NCBI RefSeq assembly: GCF_002916655.1
Contig: NZ_PPSM01000023.1
Coordinates: forward strand, 1-39,183
DNA length: 39,183 nt
From: Novosphingobium sp. HII-3
Lineage (GTDB): Bacteria > Pseudomonadota > Alphaproteobacteria > Sphingomonadales > Sphingomonadaceae
Direction of reading: 5' to 3'
Shown: in pieces, positions 24,000-32,256 of the stretch
Position numbering within the stretch: the first letter of the stretch is position 1
Layout: every line of letters begins with the position of its first letter
The notes under the pieces: model-generated
Database searches by the model: none
Told to the model about the DNA's origin: nothing
Seen by the model: only the letters and a program-made list of their open reading frames with translations
Program-made: the position numbers and the translations under genes

Positions 24000-25493
24000 A
24001 TGACACTGCCAACCTCATCGTCGCAGTCGCGGCGGTTCGGCCTATCAAAATCGAAAATTACCATGTTTGAGCAATGCCCCAAGCGCTTATGGCTTTCGGT
24101 GCATCGCCCAGAACTGGCAGAACAAGACGAAGGCGCGGAAACGCGCTTCGCCACGGGTCACGAAGTCGGCGCCATTGCATGCGCGCTGCTGCCGAACGGC
24201 GTTATGGTCGAGGCCGACCCGGATCTGGCGGCGGCACTCGTGACCACGCAGGCTCTGCTCGACGGCGGCCATGATCGGCCAATATTCGAGGCGACGTTGC
24301 AGCATGATGGCGTTCTTGTACGGATCGACGTGCTGGAACCTAACGGATCCGGTTGCTGGCACATGGCTGAGGTGAAGAGTTCGACCAAGGCCAAGGATTA
24401 TCACGTCGGCGATATCGCCACACAGCTGTGGGTCGCGCGCAACGCCGGTGTATCGATAAGCAGCGCGGCGATCCGTCATATCGACAGCAGCTTCGTCCTG
24501 GAACGCGAGGGCGAACTTGATGGCCTGTTCGCCGATACAGACCTGATGACCGTTGCTGAGCCGATTATCACCGGCAGGGGCGCAACCATCGCCGCCGCGC
24601 GGGCGACGCTGGCAGGCGGCGAGCCCGCGACGCAGCCGGGCGAGCATTGCGACACCCCATTCCCTTGCGAGTTTGCAGGCTACTGCCACGCGGCGCTTCC
24701 AACTGGTCCGGAATGGCCGGTGACGGTGCTGCCGCATGGAGGCGGCAAACGCTGGATAGAGCGTGGCATTTACGACCTGCTGGCCATCGATCCTGGCGCT
24801 CTGACCAACGCCATGCACGCTCGTGTCCACCGTGCCACTGTGTCGGGGGAGGTCTATCACGATGTCGATGGCGCCCGTGCGGCGATGGCTGACTGGGCGT
24901 TCCCGCGCACTTGGCTCGACTTCGAGACGATCGGCTTCGCCGTGCCGCGCTGGATCGGGACGCGGCCGTATCAACAGGTGCCGTTCCAGTTCTCAGCCCA
25001 TGTCGAGGAGGCGGGCGGCACGATCATCCATCGCGAATTCCTGAGCCTCGACGGCAGCGATCCGCGCCGCCCGTGCGCCGAAGCGCTGATCGAAATGGTG
25101 CCGCCGACGGGCGCGGTAATCGCGTACAACGCCAGCTTCGAGAAAGGTCGCATCGTCGAATTGGCGGCTGCTTTCCCGGACTTGGCTGTCGCGCTCCACG
25201 GCATCGTGGCGCGGATCGTCGATCTGCTGCCGATCACCCGCGCCAACTGGTATCACCGCGATCAGCGCGGCAGTTGGTCGATCAAGGCCGTGCTGCCCAC
25301 CATTGCGGCCGAAATGGATTATGCCGGCCTTGAGGTGAAAGACGGCGGCAGTGCGCAGGAAGCCTATGTCGAGGCGATCGCGGCCGGCACCACTTCCGCT
25401 CGCCGTATTGCACTGGATGCGGCCCTTCGCGCCTATTGTGGACGCGATACTGAGGCAATGATCGTTCTCGCGCGCCGGTTGCTGGACCGATAG
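24000..25493 (+). CDS. DUF2779 protein: Cas4-like Fe-S nuclease fused to DEDD-type exonuclease domain
   Basis: 497 residues from ATG 24000 with GGGAGG upstream. The N-terminal ~230 residues match Cas4/RecB-like PD-(D/E)XK nucleases: LSKSKITMFEQCPKRLW with the first Cys, VRIDVL (Asp), AEVKSS (Glu-Val-Lys), and a C-terminal HCDTPFPCEFAGYCH cluster giving three more cysteines for an iron-sulfur site. The C-terminal half is a DUF2779/RNase H-like exonuclease: WLDFETIGF (~303), IAYNASFEKGRI (~378) and YCGRDTEAM (~483) supply the acidic residues. Predicted role: DNA (or RNA) end processing. It heads an operon of five genes ending in McrBC and is separated from the WYL gene by a 96-bp region carrying operator site 2. 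Confidence 0.85.
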   Translation: MTLPTSSSQSRRFGLSKSKITMFEQCPKRLWLSVHRPELAEQDEGAETRFATGHEVGAIACALLPNGVMVEADPDLAAALVTTQALLDGGHDRPIFEATLQHDGVLVRIDVLEPNGSGCWHMAEVKSSTKAKDYHVGDIATQLWVARNAGVSISSAAIRHIDSSFVLEREGELDGLFADTDLMTVAEPIITGRGATIAAARATLAGGEPATQPGEHCDTPFPCEFAGYCHAALPTGPEWPVTVLPHGGGKRWIERGIYDLLAIDPGALTNAMHARVHRATVSGEVYHDVDGARAAMADWAFPRTWLDFETIGFAVPRWIGTRPYQQVPFQFSAHVEEAGGTIIHREFLSLDGSDPRRPCAEALIEMVPPTGAVIAYNASFEKGRIVELAAAFPDLAVALHGIVARIVDLLPITRANWYHRDQRGSWSIKAVLPTIAAEMDYAGLEVKDGGSAQEAYVEAIAAGTTSARRIALDAALRAYCGRDTEAMIVLARRLLDR

Positions 25494-25519
25494 ACCACCT
25501 TCTGGGGAAAGGGGAATTC

Positions 25520-25939
25520 ATGGAAAACGAGTTGAACATGCTCACGCTCGAGCCGGCACCATCGAAGCGAGTGCTGCGTGATCAGATCGAACGATTGTCG
25601 ATTTCGGCGGATGCCAAGGCACTCCTCAATGATCTCCTTGATGTCGTCATCGAGGTCGGTGGCCGCGTCATCGCGGCGGGCCGTCAGATACTGGCGTTCA
25701 TCTTCGACCTCGTGCGGCGTTTTCCAAATACGACGTTCGGTGTGATCGTGGCATTGGTCGTGTCGTCCCTGATCACCTCGATCCCCCTGCTTGGGCTGAT
25801 CCTTGGGCCATTGCTATCGCCGCTGCTGCTCGCCTTCGGGTTGGTCGCTGGCGCAATCGCCGATCTCAAGGATGCCCCGCTTCGTGCGCGTGTCGTGGAT
25901 CTCGAGCGGCACTTCGCGTCGGCAACACGTAATGGTTGA
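25520..25939 (+). CDS. Small membrane protein in the defence operon
   Basis: 139 residues from ATG 25520 with AAGGGGAA upstream. A polar N-terminal ~60 residues precedes two hydrophobic segments (about 72-92, TFGVIVALVVSSLITSIPLL, and 95-112) and a short charged tail. No family. It overlaps the TerB-like gene by 8 bases. In defence systems, small two-helix membrane proteins next to nuclease genes often act as anchors or effectors; here that is only inference. Confidence 0.8.
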   Translation: MENELNMLTLEPAPSKRVLRDQIERLSISADAKALLNDLLDVVIEVGGRVIAAGRQILAFIFDLVRRFPNTTFGVIVALVVSSLITSIPLLGLILGPLLSPLLLAFGLVAGAIADLKDAPLRARVVDLERHFASATRNG

Positions 25940-26858
25940 AACGGGCGCGGACGACGTCTCTCTCAAGGCGGGCTTTTCGCATGTCGAGCGGGTGGTAGCG
26001 GATCCTGTCCGCTTCAAGCTGCGGCTCGGCATCGGCGAGCATGCATACATCTCGCTGCGGCTGAAAAAAAATCTGCTGAAGCTGTGGGATGTCGGAAGCT
26101 GGGGCGGCACAGGCGCCGCCGTCGCCTCGTCGCGCATCGTGGCGACGACGTTCTTCGCGCCCAAGGGCCTGATGGCCTTGCTGGGATTTGGGACGGCGGT
26201 GACGCCCATCGGCTGGGTCATCGCAGCGGCATTGGGCTCCGCCGGCGCCTATTATGGCGTCACGCATCTGTTCGGTCGCTTCGAAGGATCGCGCGTCGAA
26301 ACGATTCCGAAGTTCATCAACACGCCGATCGACGTCCTTGGCGCGACGCTGCTGGATCTGATGGGGTCGCTCGCCATTCGGATCGCGAACATTGACGGCC
26401 AGATCGATGCCAGCGAAATCGAGGCGATCATCGATCACTTCGTGTCGGATTGGGGGCTTGAGCGCGCTTATGTGGAGCAGGCGTTGACCGTGCTTCGCGC
26501 CAATCTCGCCAAGGTGTCGATCAAAGATCTGGCGCGCCAGCTCGCCAAGTTCCAGCACGACAATCCGGATTGCAACGCACCCGCCATGGCGGCGAGCCTG
26601 GTCGAGTTCCTTCGCGAAATCGCACTGGCCGACGGCGTTCTTGACGAGCGCGAGGATTTGGCGATCGACGCCGTGGCGGGTGCGATGGCGCAGGCGTTTC
26701 CCGGGGTGTTCGAGCAGATGCAAGGTGGAGCGGCGCGGGCTTGGTCGTCCGCGACGGCAACGCTCGGCGGGCTGGCTCGAAAGGTTGGCATGATCGACCT
26801 GAAATGCATCAACCCGCTCGCCAAGAGCGCGAAGGTGCAAGAGGGGAGCGAAGGGTGA
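25932..26858 (+). CDS. TerB-like helical protein with hydrophobic segment
   Basis: 308 residues from ATG 25932, inside the end of the upstream gene; the frame is open further up but lacks supporting signals. Residues ~75-110 are hydrophobic (GLMALLGFGTAVTPIGWVIA), suggesting a membrane hairpin. Residues ~140-280 hold two TerB/DUF533-type helical repeats with acidic turns (IANIDGQIDASEIEAI and IALADGVLDEREDLAI), the pattern of tellurite-resistance TerB-like domains, often found beside membranes and in phage-defence loci. It may link the membrane protein to the McrBC enzyme. The stop overlaps the McrB GTG by 4 bases. Confidence 0.75.
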   Translation: MVETGADDVSLKAGFSHVERVVADPVRFKLRLGIGEHAYISLRLKKNLLKLWDVGSWGGTGAAVASSRIVATTFFAPKGLMALLGFGTAVTPIGWVIAAALGSAGAYYGVTHLFGRFEGSRVETIPKFINTPIDVLGATLLDLMGSLAIRIANIDGQIDASEIEAIIDHFVSDWGLERAYVEQALTVLRANLAKVSIKDLARQLAKFQHDNPDCNAPAMAASLVEFLREIALADGVLDEREDLAIDAVAGAMAQAFPGVFEQMQGGAARAWSSATATLGGLARKVGMIDLKCINPLAKSAKVQEGSEG

Positions 26859-29602
26859 GGGAAGCCGAGTTCAAAGCGTGGCTGGGAGCCGAGGGATACT
26901 CGAAGACGACGATCAGCACGTTGATGACGGACGTGCGCCGGATAGAAAAAGCCTATGGCGATCTCGACAATCTGCCGGACGGATTGACGCTGGCAAAGCT
27001 GCGCACGGCGCTGCAATATTCGAAGGCCGATGAAAGAGCGAAACGAGAGAATCCGTCGCGGTTCGAGGTCGATGGCAATCTCTATGACAGCCTCGCTCAT
27101 TTCCGCGCGACGCTGAATTTCTATCAGCGATTCGTTGATTCCGCAGCACTCCACCAGAATGGTGCCGCGCTTGGCCTGACTGCGCAGGACATCCTCGCCG
27201 CCATCGAACGGTGCGACGCCGCCGGTTCGGTCGAGGCGTTCATCGCCAGCCACGAGGGGCTGGGCAACCCGGCGAAATTCTGGCTGCTCCATCGCGGAAA
27301 GCGCTACCCCAGCAAGGTGATCGTTCGTGATGCGCTGGGCCATATCGGGAGCGAAGCGCTTCCCGGTGGCGGCCAGTGCAAGACCGCGCTCGACGCTCTC
27401 GGGTTTGTCGTCATCGACTGGTCGGCGTTCAAAGTGCTCCGCGACACCTTCCTGTCGCGGATGACGGGATTCATGGATTTCCGCCGGCAGGACGGCGACT
27501 ATTGGACGACCGAGCGTCGCTACAAGGACAAGGTGATCGAGAAGGTCCGGTCGGTCGCCGCTTCATCCGCCGATGATGGCGTGGCCGGCGAGCAGATCTA
27601 CCGGGCGCTCAGCGTCGAGGGCCAGGGAGCCCCGCTCAGCTGGCGGACGCTGGACGAGGTTCAGAAAGCCGATGTCGATCTGCGGGATCGATTCTACGAG
27701 ACGGTCGGCCGCATGGCGCGGAGCGAGGACGATCCGCTCGCCACGATCGCCGATGGTGCCAAGGCGCTGGAGCAGTTGAAAGCCGATGGCATTGCCGGGC
27801 TTCGCCGCGGCGAGGTTCTGGCGATCACGATCAGCGTCGTCGGCACCGTTCATCCCGAGGCCGCGAGCTGGTTCAAGATCAGCCGGATCGAAGCGATGGG
27901 CCAGCGGCTCTTCGGCCGCAAGCTGTTCGCCCATGCCGAATTCACGCCCACGGACCTCGACGAGTTCCTACAGATCATGCGCGCCCTGTTCGCACTGTTC
28001 GGCACTGAAATCGGCTGGAATCCGGCCGATCTGTTTGACGTCCAAGGCTTCGTGTGGGTCGCGCTCGAGGACAAATGGGAAGGCGAAGAAGAGGCTCCGC
28101 TGATGGAAGTGCAAGCGACCGACGTCCCGGCCGAAATCCTGCAGGAAGGCCCATACTGGTTCGTCGGCGCTTCCTTCGGTCGCACGAGCGACCAGTTCGA
28201 TCGCTTCATCGCCGAGGGCATTTGGGAAATCGACAGCCCCAGCGACCGGCATCGCGAGCAGGTGCTGCGCATGCAGTCCGGCGAGCGTATCGCGATCAAG
28301 GCGACCTATGTCCGCAAGAACGGCCTGCCGTTCGACAATCGCGGTCGCCCCGCTTCTGTGATGTCGATCAAGGCTATCGGCACGATTACGTCGAACGATG
28401 GCGATGGCGAACGCATATCGGTGGATTGGGAGCCGACGTCGGCGCCGCGGGAATGGTATCACTACACCTACCAGCCGACGATCTGGGAAGTGTATCCGAC
28501 CAACGAGATGGCCGAGCGCCTCATTCGCTTCGCCTTCCACGGCGAGGCCCAGGATTATGACTGGTTCTTGCAGAAGTGGGGCCGCCTCACCGCCGATGAG
28601 GATACGCCGGTGGATCCGGTCAAGCGCTCGCCGCTCAACCTTATCCTCTATGGTCCGCCGGGCACCGGCAAGACCTACCGCACGATGGCCGAGGCGGTGC
28701 GGCTGTGCCGGGGGCTCGCCGAGGACGATCCGCTCCTGAACGATGCGGAGCGGCGGCAGGAACTGCGCCAGGCGTATGAAGAATTGAAGGGTCAAGGACA
28801 GATCGGCTTCGTCACCTTCCACCAGAATTATGCCTATGAGGATTTCGTCGAAGGCCTGCGCCCGCAACCGCTCGCCGACGGTGTCGGCTTCACATTGAAG
28901 GCGCAGCCGGGCATCCTGCGGCAGATGGCAGAGGCGGCCGAGCTCAGCGCGGAGGAGCATGTCCTCGTCATCGACGAGATCAACCGCGCGAACATCTCCA
29001 AGGTGTTCGGCGAGCTCATCACCTTGATCGAGGCGGACAAGCGGCTCGGCATGGACGAAGGCATGCGGCTTACTCTGCCTTACAGCAATGCGCGGTTCGG
29101 CGTTCCCGCCAACCTGCACATCATCGGCACCATGAATACCGCCGACCGCTCGATCGCGCTGCTCGACACCGCACTCCGTCGCCGGTTCGAGTTTCGCGAG
29201 TTGATGCCGGATGCGTCATTGCTGGCCACCATCGACGGCATCGACCTCGCTGCGCTACTAGCTATTATCAACGAGCGGATCGAATATCTCTTCGATCGCG
29301 AGCATCAGATCGGCCACGCCTATTTCATCCGCTGCGTGACGCGCAGCGACGTGGACGAGGTCATGCGGCACAAGGTGATCCCGCTGCTCGCCGAATATTT
29401 CTACGAGGATTGGGCGAAGGTCGCCGCCGTGCTGGGCGACGGCGATGATGGCGAAGGGGATCGGGAAGGCAGCTTCCTCGATCGTCGCCGATTGAAGGCG
29501 CCCAGGGGCCTGGGCGGCGATGAGGATGCCGCTCTGCGCTATCGCTGGAGTGTGCGCTCGCAAAAGCAAGGCTTTTCCTATGATGGCTTCGTCTCGGCAT
29601 GA
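26855..29602 (+). CDS. mcrB: McrB-like AAA+ GTPase/translocase with extra N-terminal and EVE-like domains
   Basis: 915 residues from GTG 26855 (GTGA overlap with the previous stop). Residues ~1-90 resemble a SAM-like, integrase-type DNA-binding segment (FKAWLGAEGYSKTTISTLMT). Residues ~129-188 (FWLLHRGKRYPSKVIVRDAL, PGGGQCKTALDALGFVV) resemble the N-terminal domain of ScoMcrA-type enzymes. Residues ~430-575 (YWFVGASFGRTSDQFDRFIA, WYHYTYQPTIWEVYP) look like an EVE/PUA-type modified-base reader. The AAA+ module has GPPGTGKT (600-607), VLVIDEINRAN (~703) and the McrB signature MNTADRS (~762) with ALRRRF. McrB rings hydrolyse GTP and translocate DNA for the McrC nuclease. This version is about twice the length of E. 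coli McrB, suggesting a different target. Confidence 0.9.
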   Translation: MREAEFKAWLGAEGYSKTTISTLMTDVRRIEKAYGDLDNLPDGLTLAKLRTALQYSKADERAKRENPSRFEVDGNLYDSLAHFRATLNFYQRFVDSAALHQNGAALGLTAQDILAAIERCDAAGSVEAFIASHEGLGNPAKFWLLHRGKRYPSKVIVRDALGHIGSEALPGGGQCKTALDALGFVVIDWSAFKVLRDTFLSRMTGFMDFRRQDGDYWTTERRYKDKVIEKVRSVAASSADDGVAGEQIYRALSVEGQGAPLSWRTLDEVQKADVDLRDRFYETVGRMARSEDDPLATIADGAKALEQLKADGIAGLRRGEVLAITISVVGTVHPEAASWFKISRIEAMGQRLFGRKLFAHAEFTPTDLDEFLQIMRALFALFGTEIGWNPADLFDVQGFVWVALEDKWEGEEEAPLMEVQATDVPAEILQEGPYWFVGASFGRTSDQFDRFIAEGIWEIDSPSDRHREQVLRMQSGERIAIKATYVRKNGLPFDNRGRPASVMSIKAIGTITSNDGDGERISVDWEPTSAPREWYHYTYQPTIWEVYPTNEMAERLIRFAFHGEAQDYDWFLQKWGRLTADEDTPVDPVKRSPLNLILYGPPGTGKTYRTMAEAVRLCRGLAEDDPLLNDAERRQELRQAYEELKGQGQIGFVTFHQNYAYEDFVEGLRPQPLADGVGFTLKAQPGILRQMAEAAELSAEEHVLVIDEINRANISKVFGELITLIEADKRLGMDEGMRLTLPYSNARFGVPANLHIIGTMNTADRSIALLDTALRRRFEFRELMPDASLLATIDGIDLAALLAIINERIEYLFDREHQIGHAYFIRCVTRSDVDEVMRHKVIPLLAEYFYEDWAKVAAVLGDGDDGEGDREGSFLDRRRLKAPRGLGGDEDAALRYRWSVRSQKQGFSYDGFVSA

Positions 29603-30897
29603 TCCACCGCACTATCCTCGAATGGGAGAGCATCTGCTACGGTGATGCGACGGACGAAATCCAGCCGCACGCCGCCGATCGGATCGCGGCGGTTGCTGCG
29701 GCCTCGCCACTGGCTGGTCGCGGTGGCGGCGGCATCCTTGAACACGGCCGCAAGGCCCTTCGTGCCCGCGGCGTAGTCGGCGTCATCGCCGCCAACGGCT
29801 GCGCGCTCGAGATCCTCCCGAAGATTGATATTCCGGGAGAGGACGGCGAACGAGCCAACGGTAGCATCCGCCACCGTCTCGTCCACATGCTCGCCGTCGC
29901 ACTCGACCTGAAGATCGACGCCGGGCATGTCACCGCGCTCGACTGGCAGCGCGAGACGCTGCTGGAAATCCTCATCCGCCTCTTCTCGGAGAAGCTGGTC
30001 GATGCCGTTCGGCAGGGGATGCCGCGCCGCTATGTTGAGCATGCCGACGATTTGCCTGCATTGCGGGGGCGGCTGGACGTCACGCGCCAATTCACGACGC
30101 TGGCGGTGGAACCGTCGCGCCTGGCGTGCCGCTATGATGCGCTGACACCGGATATCGCGCTCAACCGCATCATGAAAGCCGCGGTCATGCGGCTCTCCCG
30201 CATAGCGCGCACCACCGATAATCAGCGCCGCCTGCGCGAACTGGCCTTCGCCTATGCCGATATCGCCGAAGTGCCGTTGTCAGCGCTACATTGGGACAAT
30301 GTCGTGCTCGATCGCACCAATGGGCGCTGGCGCGAATTGCTAAACTTGGCGCGCCTGCTGCTGGGCGAACGCTTCCAGACCACGTCCGCTGGAGGCAGCG
30401 ACGGCTTCTCGCTGCTGTTCGAGATGAACACGCTGTTCGAGGAATATGTCGCCCGCATGCTCAAGCGGGCGCTGGCCGATACCGATGTTCGCGTAGTCAG
30501 CCAGGGCGGTCGGCTCTATTGCCTCGAAACCGAAGACCAGCGGCAGGTCTTCCAGACCCGGCCGGATATCCTGATCAAGCGCGGCGATGTCGTGTTGCAG
30601 GTGATCGATACCAAGTGGAAGCGGATCGCGGGGCGGATTGACGATCCCAAGCGGGGCGTGTCACAGGCCGATGTCTATCAGATGATGGCGTATGGACGCC
30701 TCTATCAATGCGGCAAGCTAACCTTGCTCTATCCGCACCACCGCGAAGCTGGATGTGATGAGGGTCTGATCGGTAATTATGCCGTCAATTCCAGCCAGGA
30801 TCAGCTTGAGCTCTTCTCGGTCGATGTCGCTCGTGGTGATGATATCCATACCCGGCTTTCTCGCATCGTTTCGTTGGGTTTGCCTATATGTGAATAG
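29599..30897 (+). CDS. mcrC: McrC-like nuclease subunit
   Basis: 432 residues; the ATG overlaps the mcrB stop (ATGA). The N-terminal half forms the McrB-binding part (LEILPKIDIPGEDGER, RLVHMLAVALDLKI). The C-terminal half is a PD-(D/E)XK nuclease: FQTRPDILIKRGDVVLQVID followed by TKWK, giving Asp (~322) and Asp-x-Lys, then QADVYQMMAYGRLY. With McrB it forms the DNA-cleaving complex of type IV modification-dependent restriction. The length is typical (E. coli McrC is ~350, alphaproteobacterial forms ~430). It is the last gene of operon 2. Confidence 0.92.
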   Translation: MIHRTILEWESICYGDATDEIQPHAADRIAAVAAASPLAGRGGGGILEHGRKALRARGVVGVIAANGCALEILPKIDIPGEDGERANGSIRHRLVHMLAVALDLKIDAGHVTALDWQRETLLEILIRLFSEKLVDAVRQGMPRRYVEHADDLPALRGRLDVTRQFTTLAVEPSRLACRYDALTPDIALNRIMKAAVMRLSRIARTTDNQRRLRELAFAYADIAEVPLSALHWDNVVLDRTNGRWRELLNLARLLLGERFQTTSAGGSDGFSLLFEMNTLFEEYVARMLKRALADTDVRVVSQGGRLYCLETEDQRQVFQTRPDILIKRGDVVLQVIDTKWKRIAGRIDDPKRGVSQADVYQMMAYGRLYQCGKLTLLYPHHREAGCDEGLIGNYAVNSSQDQLELFSVDVARGDDIHTRLSRIVSLGLPICE

Positions 30898-30989
30898 CCC
30901 AACGTTCGCGCCGACCGCGCTTTTTTGAGGCTGTCTTCCTCTGCAAGACGGAACCAAGAAACGAACTGCTGGTCGTTTGAATACAATTC

Positions 30990-31006
30990 ACGACCAGATT
31001 TGTCGC
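30990..31006 (+). promoter_or_regulatory. Operator site 3 (upstream of sbcDC)
   Basis: ACGACCAGATTTGTCGC. A TACAAT hexamer (30982-30987), two bases upstream, is a plausible -10 box, the same -10-to-operator spacing as site 1. It lies 23 bp before the sbcD start codon. Confidence 0.65.
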
Positions 31007-31029
31007 ATTCCCCCGGTACAGCACACCTC

Positions 31030-32256
31030 ATGACAACACGCCCCATCCGAATCATCCATAGCTCCGACTGGCATATCGGCCACGAACTCCACGGCCATGA
31101 CCGCGCGGAGGAGCATGACGCCTTCTTCGCTTGGCTGATCGGGGAGCTTGACCGGCGCGAAGCTGACGCTTTGGTTGTCACCGGTGACGTATTTGACGTT
31201 GCCAATCCATCGGTGCCAGCGATGGAGCGCTTCTATCGCTTTTTGCGCGAAGCAACGTCGGCCTGCGCGGGCCTCCAGATCGTTGTGATCGGGGGCAATC
31301 ATGACTCAGCAGCGCGGATTAACCTGCCAGGTGCCTTGCTTGGGCGTGGCCGTGTACACCTCGTCGGCTGTCTTCCGCGGATTGAGCGCGTACTCGATTT
31401 TAACCGATTGCTGGTGCCGCTGCTTGGAAGTGACGGCACCACCGCGGCGTGGGTAGCGGCGGTGCCTTATTGTCGACCGGGCGATTTGGGACAGGGCGAC
31501 CTTACCTCGCTATACGGCGAGGTGCTGGCGGCCGCTGAAGTACGCTGCGCTGGTCTGCCGCTGGTACTGACTGGTCATCTTCACGTCGCGGGTGGCGACG
31601 TCTCTTCCGATTCCGAGCGGCGGATCGTGATCGGCGGCGAGGAGGCGCAAGCCGCGAACCTTTTCGATGCCCGTGCCGCCTATGTCGCGCTCGGTCATCT
31701 CCACCGCCCGCAAAACGTCAAGGGTTCGACAATGATCCGCTATGCCGGCTCGCCTTTCCCGATGTCGGCGAGTGAGCGCGGCTATAAGCATTCGATCGCA
31801 GTGGTCGATCTTGCGCCCGAAGGCGTGCACGTCGAGGAAGTGCCGATCCCGAGACTGGCGCCTTTTCTGACGCTGCCCGAGAGCGGCGCAGCGTCGATCG
31901 ACAAGGTCGAGGCGCTGCTCGCTGGTTTCGACTTCGGTGTGCCTCTTACCCCCGGCGCGCAGCCGTTCGTCGAAGTGTCGGTGCTGCTGGACCGTCCTGA
32001 GCATGGAATTGCCGCCCGCGTGGCTGCCGCCCTCGCCGACAAGCCGGTGCGCCTCACCCGCGTTCAGCCCGTCTACCCCGATGGCGGAGGTGGGGGAGGA
32101 GTTATTGGGGCGCGGACAGAGGCTCTCGCTGAGCTCGATCACGAGCAGGTATTCACCGAACTCCACCGCCTGCGGCATGGCGGGGAACCCGAGCCCGATC
32201 TCGCCAAGGCGTTCGAACAGCTGCTGATTGAAGTTCAGTCTGAGGACGTAGCATGA
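31030..32256 (+). CDS. sbcD: SbcD/Mre11-type nuclease subunit
   Basis: 408 residues from ATG 31030; upstream in-frame starts would run through the operator and are rejected. Calcineurin-like phosphoesterase motifs are in order: HSSDWHIG (~9), VVTGDVFD (~50), VIGGNHDS (~91), LTGHLHVAGG (~180) and LGHLHRPQ (~220), followed by YAGSPFPMS. The capping and C-terminal domains follow. With SbcC it processes DNA ends, hairpins and palindromes, and can attack phage DNA. Length is close to E. coli SbcD. The ATGA overlap with sbcC shows coupling. Confidence 0.93.
   Translation: MTTRPIRIIHSSDWHIGHELHGHDRAEEHDAFFAWLIGELDRREADALVVTGDVFDVANPSVPAMERFYRFLREATSACAGLQIVVIGGNHDSAARINLPGALLGRGRVHLVGCLPRIERVLDFNRLLVPLLGSDGTTAAWVAAVPYCRPGDLGQGDLTSLYGEVLAAAEVRCAGLPLVLTGHLHVAGGDVSSDSERRIVIGGEEAQAANLFDARAAYVALGHLHRPQNVKGSTMIRYAGSPFPMSASERGYKHSIAVVDLAPEGVHVEEVPIPRLAPFLTLPESGAASIDKVEALLAGFDFGVPLTPGAQPFVEVSVLLDRPEHGIAARVAAALADKPVRLTRVQPVYPDGGGGGGVIGARTEALAELDHEQVFTELHRLRHGGEPEPDLAKAFEQLLIEVQSEDVA

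Noticed and set aside
24664..24679. Near match to the candidate parS palindrome in the DUF2779 gene
   Set aside because: Two mismatches break the right arm, and it lies in unrelated coding sequence outside the mobile module.
27968..29119. 383-codon minus-strand frame inside mcrB
   Set aside because: Antisense to the AAA+ Walker motifs; shadow.
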